A DNA stretch of 64,000 bases from JAFTYO01 sp045611785 (GTDB lineage: Bacteria; Pseudomonadota; Alphaproteobacteria; RF32; CAG-239). Each line of letters opens with the position of its first letter. Position 1 is the first letter of the stretch. The notes beneath the pieces were generated by a model. The model did not search any database, was not told the origin of the DNA, and saw only the letters and a program-made list of their open reading frames with translations. Shown piece by piece: positions 1-7,000 of the stretch. Where the stretch lies: the NCBI GenBank assembly GCA_045611785.1, contig JAZKXV010000011.1, forward strand, positions 1 to 64,000. The letters are read 5' to 3'. A program made the translations under genes and the position numbers.

Positions 1-57
1 TAATATGATTTAATTTTTATCATTAACTTATACTTTTTGTATGTAATTTTATTAAAA

Positions 58-66
58 TTATCCACA
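58..66 (+). promoter_or_regulatory. Perfect DnaA box (TTATCCACA)
   Basis: The nine bases match the consensus DnaA box exactly. It lies in an AT-rich gene-free stretch 160 bases before the recombinase gene. A single box can occur by chance; its position in a putative replicon makes a replication or regulatory role possible. Confidence 0.4.
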
Positions 67-166
67 ATATGTATGTAAAAGTATATAAAAATCATTGTTC
101 ATTTTGGGTATAACTTATCTAAACAATAAAAAACACATAAAAAGTGTAAAATTAAAATTATTTTCC

Positions 167-194
167 TTGGCATTTAACAACTGTATGGTAATAT
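167..194 (+). promoter_or_regulatory. Predicted sigma-70 promoter for the serine recombinase
   Basis: TTGGCA at 167-172 and TAATAT at 189-194 are separated by 16 bases. The -10 box lies 34 bases before the recombinase ATG. The remainder of bases 1-228 is AT-rich with no gene that I can recognise. Confidence 0.55.
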
Positions 195-228
195 GTAGAT
201 ATTAAATAAACAGTTTGAGGAAAAGAAA

Positions 229-783
229 ATGTTATTTCATTATGCAAGAGTTAGCACAACAGACCAAAATTTAGATAGACAAATACAAGAAGTTAAATGT
301 GATAGACTATATTGTGATAAACAATCAGGTAAGAATATTAATAGAGAGCAATTACAAGCGATGTTATCAAATATTCGTGAGGGAGATGAAATTACTTGTT
401 TATCTATGGACAGGTTAAGTCGTTCGTTAGCTGATTTAATCAAATTAGTTGAAGAAATAACATCAAAAGGTGCTAAAATTATATTTCAGAAAGAAAATAT
501 GACATTTACACCTAACAAAAAAGACCCTTTTCAAAATCTTATGTTATCAATGTTAGGTGCTATCAATCAATTTTATAGAGAAAATCTATTAGAAATTCAA
601 AGAGAGGGTATCCGTTGTGCAAAAATTGCTGGCAAATATTCAAAAGAGCGTAAGAAAAAACTATCAGCAGAGCAAATAAAAGAAATACAAAATAGAATGA
701 ATGATAGAAAAACCAATGCAACAGCATTAGCAAAAGAATATGGAATTAGCAGAGGTTTATTATATCAAGTATTGAAAGCATAA
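229..783 (+). CDS. Serine recombinase (resolvase/invertase family)
   Basis: Small serine recombinase of 184 residues, which would cut DNA through a 5'-phosphoserine linkage and act in inversion, resolution or integration. The catalytic serine is Ser9 in the motif YARVSTTDQNLDRQ, and the conserved MDRLSRS stretch follows near residues 63-69. The C-terminal 45 residues contain a helix-turn-helix (ATALAKEYGISRGLLYQVL), as in Hin/Pin/Tn3-resolvase relatives, and the length is normal for that group. The ATG has an upstream GAGGAAAAG ribosome binding site. A predicted promoter lies just before it and a perfect 14-bp hairpin follows, so it is probably a single-gene unit. It could be the element's own resolvase or the enzyme that moved it. 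Confidence 0.93.
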   Translation: MLFHYARVSTTDQNLDRQIQEVKCDRLYCDKQSGKNINREQLQAMLSNIREGDEITCLSMDRLSRSLADLIKLVEEITSKGAKIIFQKENMTFTPNKKDPFQNLMLSMLGAINQFYRENLLEIQREGIRCAKIAGKYSKERKKKLSAEQIKEIQNRMNDRKTNATALAKEYGISRGLLYQVLKA

Positions 784-797
784 TGTTTTAGATAAAG

Positions 798-833
798 TTT
801 ACCCCTCACAACAATAAAATTGTGAGGGGTAAA
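798..833 (+). terminator. Rho-independent terminator after the recombinase
   Basis: A perfect 14-bp stem (798-811 with 820-833) closes an 8-base loop, with a T-rich tract a few bases downstream. It ends the recombinase unit and may also act on the opposite strand. Confidence 0.75.
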
Positions 834-868
834 GTCATCTTTTTTTGAAACCGATAGTATAAACAATG

Positions 869-1204
869 TTATGGCCAAATATTTTTCAATCTCTCTTTCT
901 TGAAAGAATCCTTATTGTTATTGATTCCCCTTAACCATCCGAGTAAAAATGAGAATATAGCCAATATAACCATAATTATTTTTATTACTAAATTGGAGCT
1001 TTCAAACTCTTGATAAGACACAATACTTCCCAAGAAAAGGAAGATACCACCGAAAATCACACCCGCAAGGGAACTTTTAATACAATCCCAAAGAGATGGT
1101 TTACGTTTATCAAAGTAAGCTATCGCACCAAAATAGCCAAAAATACGACCAGCAATAAAAAACGACACCAGCCCTACAAAAATAAAAAGAAATGGAATTT
1201 CCAT
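869..1204 (-). CDS. Small membrane protein, unknown function
   Basis: A 111-residue protein with three hydrophobic segments (about residues 3-30, 45-63 and 73-92) and a basic C-terminal tail (KKERLKNIWP). I recognise no family. The leader immediately before the ATG shares 16 identical bases with that of the next gene at 1250-1591 and has no Shine-Dalgarno. The two proteins are similar in size and both are polytopic, so they could be a related pair from the same element, although the sequences themselves do not obviously align. Confidence 0.6.
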   Translation of the reverse strand: MEIPFLFIFVGLVSFFIAGRIFGYFGAIAYFDKRKPSLWDCIKSSLAGVIFGGIFLFLGSIVSYQEFESSNLVIKIIMVILAIFSFLLGWLRGINNNKDSFKKERLKNIWP

Positions 1205-1214
1205 AATTCATAAT
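1199..1214 (-). repeat. Leader repeat, copy 1
   Basis: Sixteen bases covering the start codon and upstream leader of the 869-1204 gene are identical to 1586-1601. On the coding strand both read ATTATGAATTATGGAA around the start codon, followed upstream by a T/A-rich tract that is also similar. Confidence 0.6.
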
Positions 1215-1249
1215 TTTTTAGTGTTTATTTACTTTTTTAACTTTGTCTT

Positions 1250-1591
1250 TTAAAGATACCTGTATTTGAACCAATGTTTAATCCATCCTATGCCACACCA
1301 GATTAAAGCCCATATAATTATGAAAATCTTTATTTCCACTGCTGGGTAGCACCAAATTTCAAGGATAAAAGCACAAGCAAGTCCACCAATAAATAATGCA
1401 ATTCCGATGTGGAAATAATTGCCAAAATAACTATCATAGAAACCCATTATTGATTCTGGTGGCAAATATTTTGCCAAGCAAAAGTTAATTCCAATCCATT
1501 TGCAAAAAATGGTAAACATTAAAAAACAAATAGTCTCTCTTAATCCAAATGAGAGGAATGCCTCATTTAAAACTTGAATAAACTCTTCCAT
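1250..1591 (-). CDS. Small membrane protein, unknown function
   Basis: A 113-residue protein with several hydrophobic stretches, including about residues 18-33, 60-80 and 86-103, and a basic end (KHWFKYRYL). No family is recognised. It lies in the same orientation as, and directly upstream of, the 869-1204 gene, with about 45 bases between them. Like that gene it lacks a Shine-Dalgarno and shares the same leader sequence. Small membrane proteins of this type are frequent in plasmids and phages, but nothing in the sequence shows a role. Confidence 0.6.
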   Translation of the reverse strand: MEEFIQVLNEAFLSFGLRETICFLMFTIFCKWIGINFCLAKYLPPESIMGFYDSYFGNYFHIGIALFIGGLACAFILEIWCYPAVEIKIFIIIWALIWCGIGWIKHWFKYRYL

Positions 1592-1601
1592 AATTCATAA
1601 T
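1586..1601 (-). repeat. Leader repeat, copy 2
   Basis: Identical over 16 bases to 1199-1214 and located at the same place relative to its gene, across the start codon and immediate upstream leader of 1250-1591. Confidence 0.6.
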
Positions 1602-1706
1602 ATTTTAATGATTTACATAATTACTTTTATTATTGAGGCAAATATAACACATTTTATTATAAAAATCAAATATTTTTATGTCTAATTTTTGGAAAATTGT
1701 TGTTTT

Positions 1707-1898
1707 CTAAACTTCAACCACCGAATAACTACCATTATAATACTTTACAATAGCGAAGTTTCTTTGATTAAGGGCTTGAAACACAACAATCCAACTCCAC
1801 CCATTATTAAATACAATTTGCCCATTTCTCATTGTATAAAAATATTTCTTATTATATGCCATCAACTGATGATATGCCCTTGTTAATTCCATTTTCAT
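1707..1898 (-). CDS. Small hypothetical protein overlapping the upstream gene
   Basis: A 63-residue reading frame beginning inside the last 47 bases of the coiled-coil gene at 1852-2388. An AGGA lies just before the ATG, and a second in-frame ATG at codon 3 would have better spacing. The protein is rich in aromatic residues (WSWIVVF, YYNGSY) with no recognised domain. The overlap would allow translational coupling to the upstream gene. It could be a chance frame; the ribosome binding site and position argue mildly for a real gene. Confidence 0.4.
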   Translation of the reverse strand: MKMELTRAYHQLMAYNKKYFYTMRNGQIVFNNGWSWIVVFQALNQRNFAIVKYYNGSYSVVEV

Positions 1899-2388
1899 AA
1901 ATCCTATAACATTCTAAAATGCGTTTTGTAATTAAGTTGTTGCCTTTATCAATCATCTGTAAGAGTTGTCGGTTTATTGCTTGTTTGTTATCATAGTTTA
2001 GATATATGTCATAAACTTGATTGAGATTCTGTATCAAGTTGTAGAGAGTGTTTGGAGCAACTTTTCTATTCTCACAAATTACCATTGATAAGTAATGAGG
2101 GCTTTTATTCAAAAATTCTCTGCTAAATGTGTGTTGTGATTTGGTTAATCCGATTTTTTGTAAATATTGACAGCATTGTTTAATATAACAAACATCTTCA
2201 TTTATCTGTTCATATTCATATTTTTGTGAGCGAATTTGTCTTAATTCGTTATTGTTATTTTCTTTTTCATCTTTTAAGGCTGTTTTTTTGACCTCTGAAT
2301 CATTGTTTTCAATTTCAGAGTCCAGTTGCTTATTTCTTGTCATCAATGCTTTTATACGACTCTTAAAACCGTTTTTAATAGAATCCAT
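1852..2388 (-). CDS. Coiled-coil hypothetical protein of the mobile element
   Basis: A 178-residue protein whose first 75 residues are highly charged and heptad-like (MTRNKQLDSEIENNDSEV and following), suggesting a coiled coil. The second half contains FSREFLNKSPHYLSMV, which resembles a helix-turn-helix or the DUF6626 type of small alphaproteobacterial proteins; that assignment is tentative. AGGAG precedes the ATG at normal spacing. It lies 27 bases downstream of the Rep-like gene on the same strand, so the two are probably cotranscribed. A DNA-binding accessory or copy-control role would fit the context, but this is inference. Confidence 0.65.
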   Translation of the reverse strand: MDSIKNGFKSRIKALMTRNKQLDSEIENNDSEVKKTALKDEKENNNNELRQIRSQKYEYEQINEDVCYIKQCCQYLQKIGLTKSQHTFSREFLNKSPHYLSMVICENRKVAPNTLYNLIQNLNQVYDIYLNYDNKQAINRQLLQMIDKGNNLITKRILECYRIYENGINKGISSVDGI

Positions 2389-2415
2389 TTTTACTCCTTT
2401 TTATGAGAGTATTTA

Positions 2416-2829
2416 TCAATTAAAGTCTGTAATTCTTTCATACAAATCATTGTTCGTAATAATAGAACTTCCCTCTTTAAGACAATAATTATAAACATTT
2501 TGCTCATCATACTTGCCTGAACGAATAAATTGTAAATCTGATGTTAAATGAGGGTAAATTGCTGTAAGGTATGTTTTCAAAAAATTGTAAAATTTCTTCA
2601 TAGCAGTAAGAGGAACATCAACAATAATGTGTAAATGAGGTTGTTTGAAGTTTTTTGAACCTATCTCTTGAAAGATTCCTATTTGATATTGTTTCTCTTT
2701 GTGTTTGTAATATCTTGAACCTAACTCTTTTCTGTAATACTTTTTCAAAATCACCTTAAAGTTGTTTAGCAAGTTGCTTTGTGAAAGATTTTCAATATGA
2801 GGATTGAATGTCATAAATAATTTCATCAT
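2416..2829 (-). CDS. Small HUH-family replication initiator-like protein
   Basis: A 137-residue protein with the signature of HUH endonucleases, which nick single-stranded DNA and form a phosphotyrosine link. The metal-binding HUH motif is His65-Leu-His67 in QPHLHIIVDVP, and the tyrosine motif is Tyr113/Tyr115 with Lys118 in NVYNYCLKE. The layout and size resemble compact Rep proteins of inoviruses and small plasmids; an IS200/IS605-type Y1 transposase is the main alternative but the surrounding motifs fit less well. AAGGA precedes the ATG. The 350 bases upstream are gene-free and hold strong inverted repeats, as expected for a nicking origin. Together with the recombinase this suggests an integrated rolling-circle-type replicon. 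Confidence 0.7.
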   Translation of the reverse strand: MMKLFMTFNPHIENLSQSNLLNNFKVILKKYYRKELGSRYYKHKEKQYQIGIFQEIGSKNFKQPHLHIIVDVPLTAMKKFYNFLKTYLTAIYPHLTSDLQFIRSGKYDEQNVYNYCLKEGSSIITNNDLYERITDFN

Positions 2830-2892
2830 AAATCCTTTTAGATAATAGTTTATAATAGCCGATGATGTGTCAGCTTTTGTTTAATTCGCTTT

Positions 2893-2923
2893 TTGCGATG
2901 GGAGAATAACTACACCATCGCAA
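2893..2923. repeat. Inverted repeat upstream of the HUH Rep gene
   Basis: TTGCGATGG (2893-2901) and CCATCGCAA (2915-2923) form a perfect 9-bp stem around a 13-base loop. It lies 64 bases before the Rep start codon. A Rep nicking site or an operator is possible. Confidence 0.55.
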
Positions 2924-2939
2924 TAAGTTTAATTTATTA

Positions 2940-2981
2940 GGGAAGTCGGTTGATAATGGACTTCCCTTGTCATTATCAACC
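2940..2981. repeat. Two interlocked inverted repeats (A-B-A'-B')
   Basis: GGGAAGTC (2940-2947) pairs with GACTTCCC (2959-2966), and the 11 bases between them (2948-2958) pair perfectly with CATTATCAACC at 2971-2981. The loop of the first hairpin is exactly the left arm of the second, so the two hairpins exclude each other. The region 2830-3183 contains no gene besides these repeats. This could be a rolling-circle origin, a copy-control leader or a recombination site. Confidence 0.7.
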
Positions 2982-3138
2982 ACAAAAACATTTTACTATG
3001 CTTGACCGTCAAAAAGCAAAATTAAAATGCTTATTGAATCTATTTATCGTAAAGTGATTAAAGTTTGTAATTATTTTGGAAGATTCTATGATTTTTCATA
3101 AAAAAGAGGGTGTAAAAATGTAGCACCTGTGTAGCACC

Positions 3139-3175
3139 AAAAAAATAAGGCTTTCAGAAAAATCCTGAAAGCCTT
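3139..3175 (-). terminator. Terminator downstream of tRNA-Ala
   Basis: An 11-bp perfect stem (3147-3157 with 3165-3175) closes a 7-base loop and is followed on the minus strand by a run of T. It ends the tRNA-Ala transcript. Confidence 0.8.
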
Positions 3176-3183
3176 GGTTTTAT

Positions 3184-3259
<76 letters not shown>

Positions 3260-3311
3260 AAAAGATAAAAATGTTACTAACATTTTCACCTTTCATTGTC
3301 AATATTTTTAT

Positions 3312-3674
3312 CTATACTCTACCATAAACATCTTCAAAACGAACAATATCGTTTTCATCTAAATTATCACCGATCTGAATTTCAATAAACTCCATATTTT
3401 CATCAGTTTCATTTTCGATACGATGTTTTGTTTCTACCGGAATATAAACAGATTCGTTAGCTTTTCTGATAACTATTTCATCGCCTATAGTTATTTTTGC
3501 TGTTCCTTTAACCACAATCCAGTGTTCACTTCTAAAATGATGAAGTTGCAAAGAAAGTTGATTATGTGGGGTAACACAGATTCTTTTAACACAAAAATTT
3601 GTGTCTGTATCTAAAACCTCCCAAGTTCCCCAAGGGCGAGTATCTTTATCTCCACGTTTATATGCATTTGCCAT
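3312..3674 (-). CDS. Stand-alone cupin, mannose-6-phosphate isomerase type II-like
   Basis: A 120-residue cupin matching the C-terminal domain of AlgA/ManC-type mannose-1-phosphate guanylyltransferase/phosphomannose isomerases. The typical stretch LSLQLHHFRSEHWIVVKGTA supplies metal-binding histidines and the glutamate, and the second cupin motif follows (SVYIPVETKHRIEN). Full-length enzymes carry an additional N-terminal nucleotidyltransferase, which is absent here, so this is either a single-domain sugar-phosphate isomerase or a cupin of unknown substrate. AGGAG lies before the ATG. It is a monocistronic gene on the strand opposite ptsP. Confidence 0.8.
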   Translation of the reverse strand: MANAYKRGDKDTRPWGTWEVLDTDTNFCVKRICVTPHNQLSLQLHHFRSEHWIVVKGTAKITIGDEIVIRKANESVYIPVETKHRIENETDENMEFIEIQIGDNLDENDIVRFEDVYGRV

Positions 3675-3778
3675 TTTAATCTCCTAATAAGTAAAGATTG
3701 TTCTTGATGTAAACAAATATAAATAATATAACTAAAAGCACAAGTATAATTTTTCTTTTATTAGGGAGAAAATTAAAG

Positions 3779-5992
3779 TTGAACGCCGCAACAAAAGCCA
3801 TGGCAATTTTGCAAAAAATTCAACATGATATTTCTGCAAGCACAGAAACATCAGTTAAACTTAATCGTGTTATGGAACTTATAGCACAAGGCTTTAATGC
3901 AGATGCCTGTGCCTGCTATATAACAGTTGACGACATATATTTAGAGCTCTTTTGCAAACATGGAATTGAAGATGAATATAAGGGAAATATTCGTTATGGC
4001 GAAACAATAACCGGAGAAATTGCGGAACAAAGATGTTCCATATCTAAAACAGACAGCTCTCACCCTACATTTAAATCTGCATTAGGCTCTCCTATGTTGA
4101 GATGGAATAAAACCGCCGGTGTAATTTTAATCATAAACAAACAAGAAAAACAATATTCTGAAGAAGAAACATCTATGCTTGAAACAATAGCAATGTTTCT
4201 TACCACATTTTTCTCTACCGAAGAAATTAATGCTTACAAGAAAAAATTGATAAAATCTCGCGGTTTAAATCTCAAAGACAGATTAAAAGGCGTAGTTTTA
4301 AATAAAGGGTTTGGCATCGGTTGCGCTGTTGTTCACCAAAGAAGACAAGCTTTAGTTAAAATTTTTGCTGAAGATAAAAACATAGAATTAGCTCGCTTAG
4401 AAGATGCAAAAACCCGCATGAATAAAAATTTAGATGAAAAGTTCAATGCTACCCGTTTGGGCATAGGCGAACATACTGACATCTTGGAAACATACAGAAT
4501 GTTTGCAAAAGACAAAGGTTGGTATAAAAAAATATCTGATAACATCGAAATAGGTTTGACCGCCGAAGCTGCCATTGAAAAAGCCTATGAAGACATGTGG
4601 AACAGATTATCTATAAGCACAGATTCTTACTTGCGTGAACGCTTATTAGACTTAAGAGATGTAGCAGATAGGTTACAGCTGTTTTTAAGCGGTGATAATA
4701 ATACCAATATTGAAAACACAAACGAAGATATCATTATCGTTGCCCAAACCATGGGTCCTGCCGATTTAATGGATTATGACTATACAAAAATCAGAGGTCT
4801 CATTATTGAAGACGGCACACCAACCATGCATGTAGCAATTGTTGCAAAAGCTCTTAACATACCGGTAATTGCAAAAATACACGGTATATTTAAAGATGTT
4901 AAAGATGGCGAGTTGCTCGGCATAGATGGTCGAGAAGGTTATGTATACATCAATCCGGCCAATGATATAAAAGAAAAATTTCAATCTCGTCAAAAAGACT
5001 TATCGATGGTTTTAAAGCAACTTGATAAGCTTAAAAGATATCCTAATAAAACCTTAGATGGCGTCAAAATAAAACTAAATATAAATATCGGTCTCGATTT
5101 TGATATGGATTATTTGGAATCAACAAAATGTGACGGAATAGGATTATACAGAACAGAAATTCCATTTATGTCATCTGATAAAATGCCTGATGTTAACGAG
5201 CAAATAGCTTTTTATAAAAAATTAATCGACAGAGCAAATAACAAAAGCGTAATTTTCAGAAGCTTAGATGTCGGTTCTGATAAGCTTTTACCATATTGGA
5301 ACGATATGGACGAAGATAATCCGGCAATAGGTTGGCGGTCAATAAGAATAACCCTTGACAGGAGAGCTATTTTAAGAAAACAAATGAAAGCTTTTATAAG
5401 AGCTGCAGCTGGAAAAGAACTAAAAGTTATGTTTCCGATGATAGCAAGCTTAGATGAATTTCTTGAAGCAAAAGAAACTTTATTGCTTGAGTTTGAAAAA
5501 GAAAAAAGAAAACAAATGCCTGTTCCGAAAAGTATAAAAATAGGTTTAATGATTGAGGTCCCATCAGTTATTTTCCAACTTGATGAAATTTTAAAACACG
5601 CCGATTTTATATCTGTAGGAACTAATGATTTAGCACAATTTATGTTTGCTTGCGATAGAGGCAATCCGAGACTTACCGATAGATACGATGTGCTATCAGC
5701 TCCATTTTTAAGAGTTTTAAGAGAAATTATAAAAAAAGCAAATAAAGCTAATGTGCCTTGTTCTGTATGCGGAGAAATGGCCAGCAACCCGATTGAGGCA
5801 TTAGTGCTTATCGGTTTAGGATACAGAAACTTATCTGTTGCAGGTTCGGCATATTCAAACATCAAGAACATGATAAGAAGTTTAAGAGTTCAAGATATTT
5901 CTGACTATATTCAAGTTTTATTAAAATCGCCAAAACGCACTTTACGTCCGCAATTATTATCATATGCTTTTGATCATGCTATTGCAATTTAA
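3779..5992 (+). CDS. ptsP: PtsP, phosphoenolpyruvate-protein phosphotransferase (enzyme I-Ntr)
   Basis: First enzyme of the nitrogen-related phosphotransferase system; it takes phosphate from phosphoenolpyruvate and passes it to NPr. The 737-residue protein has an N-terminal GAF domain (about 1-165), the enzyme I N-domain, the phosphohistidine swivelling domain with His351 in GTPTMHVAIVAKAL, and a PEP-binding TIM barrel ending in the catalytic Cys664 (SVCGEMAS). The TTG start is chosen because GGGAGAA lies 8 bases before it; the next ATG is eight codons in. The family's usual length is matched. No other Ntr-PTS component is present in the window; ptsP commonly sits near prfA in alphaproteobacteria, as here. 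Confidence 0.95.
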   Translation: MNAATKAMAILQKIQHDISASTETSVKLNRVMELIAQGFNADACACYITVDDIYLELFCKHGIEDEYKGNIRYGETITGEIAEQRCSISKTDSSHPTFKSALGSPMLRWNKTAGVILIINKQEKQYSEEETSMLETIAMFLTTFFSTEEINAYKKKLIKSRGLNLKDRLKGVVLNKGFGIGCAVVHQRRQALVKIFAEDKNIELARLEDAKTRMNKNLDEKFNATRLGIGEHTDILETYRMFAKDKGWYKKISDNIEIGLTAEAAIEKAYEDMWNRLSISTDSYLRERLLDLRDVADRLQLFLSGDNNTNIENTNEDIIIVAQTMGPADLMDYDYTKIRGLIIEDGTPTMHVAIVAKALNIPVIAKIHGIFKDVKDGELLGIDGREGYVYINPANDIKEKFQSRQKDLSMVLKQLDKLKRYPNKTLDGVKIKLNINIGLDFDMDYLESTKCDGIGLYRTEIPFMSSDKMPDVNEQIAFYKKLIDRANNKSVIFRSLDVGSDKLLPYWNDMDEDNPAIGWRSIRITLDRRAILRKQMKAFIRAAAGKELKVMFPMIASLDEFLEAKETLLLEFEKEKRKQMPVPKSIKIGLMIEVPSVIFQLDEILKHADFISVGTNDLAQFMFACDRGNPRLTDRYDVLSAPFLRVLREIIKKANKANVPCSVCGEMASNPIEALVLIGLGYRNLSVAGSAYSNIKNMIRSLRVQDISDYIQVLLKSPKRTLRPQLLSYAFDHAIAI

Positions 5993-6040
5993 TAAAAAGT
6001 ATGTTTTAATGGTACAAATTTTGATATAAAGGATAAAATA

Positions 6041-6919
6041 GTGGAACAGGATATAAAAAATAAAGAACAAACACCTCAAGAAGCAACTACTGTAGGTATG
6101 TTCTTAAAATTTACACGCCAAAATCAAAAAAAATCAATTGAGGCTGTAGCTAAAGCTTTATGTATTCGCAAAATATACATCAAAGCCATCGAAGAAAGCG
6201 ATTTTGTTGAATTACCACCTGTTCCTTATGGTCTTGGTTTTGTTCGTTCTTATGCATCTTTTTTAGGATTAAATGCCGACAGAATTGCTCAATGCTATAA
6301 AGAAGAAGCTATGCCTAATAAAAGCGAAAACGAGGCAAATAAAAAACCTATCGTTAAAAAGCATACAGCCCTTACCATTCCTAACCGTAAACAAATCCTG
6401 ATTGCATTTTCTTTAGTTTTAGGGCTATATTTTATCACTCTGGCTATAAGCTATCATAATAGTGAGTTAAATAATCGTCTGACTATAACAAACGCATTAA
6501 TTGAAGAAAATGCATCTGATCAGATTGAAGAAAAAACACAAGAAGAAAACATTGTTGATGAAGAAAATGTAATTAATGCTGAGACAACAGAAACTTCTGA
6601 AAATGAAATTATTAAAGTTGTTGAAGAAAGTTATGAAGAAGTTCCTGTAGAACCAAGTGTTGTCCAGGAAGAAACATCAAATAAAATATTGGTAAAATTT
6701 AAAGATGAATCATGGATTGAAGTCAAAGACGAAAACAAAGTTTATATAAGCGGAATTTACCAAAAAGGATTCGAATATGAAATACCGGTTGTTTCTAACT
6801 TAACATTCTCTGTTGGTCGTTACTTTAACGTAGATGTATTCATCAATGGCAAACTTACAAAAGTTGCCGGTCCGAAAAAACAAACAAACATTAAACTTGA
6901 TAAATTTTTAAATCATTAG
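6041..6919 (+). CDS. RodZ-like helix-turn-helix membrane protein
   Basis: A 292-residue bitopic protein with the RodZ layout: an N-terminal cytoplasmic helix-turn-helix (about residues 15-85, including YGLGFVRSYASFLG), a single transmembrane helix near 124-145, an acidic linker, and a C-terminal DUF4115-type domain (KFKDESWIEVKDE). RodZ links MreB to the elongation machinery; in alphaproteobacteria this family is also found as a general anchored transcription-factor-like protein, so the exact role is uncertain. GTG is taken as the start, with AAAGGA upstream. It lies 48 bases after ptsP and 81 bases before hisS. Confidence 0.8.
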   Translation: MEQDIKNKEQTPQEATTVGMFLKFTRQNQKKSIEAVAKALCIRKIYIKAIEESDFVELPPVPYGLGFVRSYASFLGLNADRIAQCYKEEAMPNKSENEANKKPIVKKHTALTIPNRKQILIAFSLVLGLYFITLAISYHNSELNNRLTITNALIEENASDQIEEKTQEENIVDEENVINAETTETSENEIIKVVEESYEEVPVEPSVVQEETSNKILVKFKDESWIEVKDENKVYISGIYQKGFEYEIPVVSNLTFSVGRYFNVDVFINGKLTKVAGPKKQTNIKLDKFLNH

Positions 6920-6937
6920 CTATATAAAAAACACCCT

Positions 6938-6967
6938 AGAAATGGCTCAGACTTCTGCGCCGTTTCT
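6938..6967 (+). other. Hairpin between the RodZ-like gene and hisS
   Basis: AGAAATGGC (6938-6946) pairs with GCCGTTTCT (6959-6967) with one G-T pair and a 12-base loop. No T-run follows, so it is not a clear terminator. It may stabilise mRNA or affect hisS expression. Confidence 0.35.
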
Positions 6968-7000
6968 TAATGTTTAAAAACATACTATAAAGAGGTAAAA

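Larger units (their letters stand above)
1..3183. mobile_element. Probable integrated mobile element next to tRNA-Ala (left end outside window)
   Basis: This segment holds a serine recombinase, two tiny membrane proteins, a coiled-coil protein and a small HUH-type replication protein, and contains no recognisable core gene. Its right side meets the 3' end of tRNA-Ala(GGC), a common integration position. Strong inverted repeats lie upstream of the replication gene and a perfect DnaA box lies at its left. The gene set fits a plasmid-like or phage-like integrated replicon. I saw no second copy of the tRNA 3' end inside the window, so the boundaries are inferred and the left end probably lies before base 1. 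Confidence 0.55.

Noticed and set aside
1689..1886. 65-residue plus-strand frame
   Set aside because: Antisense to the 63-residue minus-strand frame, without a ribosome binding site.
2940..2981. A classical H-type pseudoknot riboswitch
   Set aside because: There are no bases between arms A and B to cross an 11-bp helix, so full simultaneous pairing is unlikely; alternative hairpins fit better.
6938..6967. Terminator between the RodZ-like gene and hisS
   Set aside because: The hairpin is not followed by a T-run; kept only as an unassigned hairpin.
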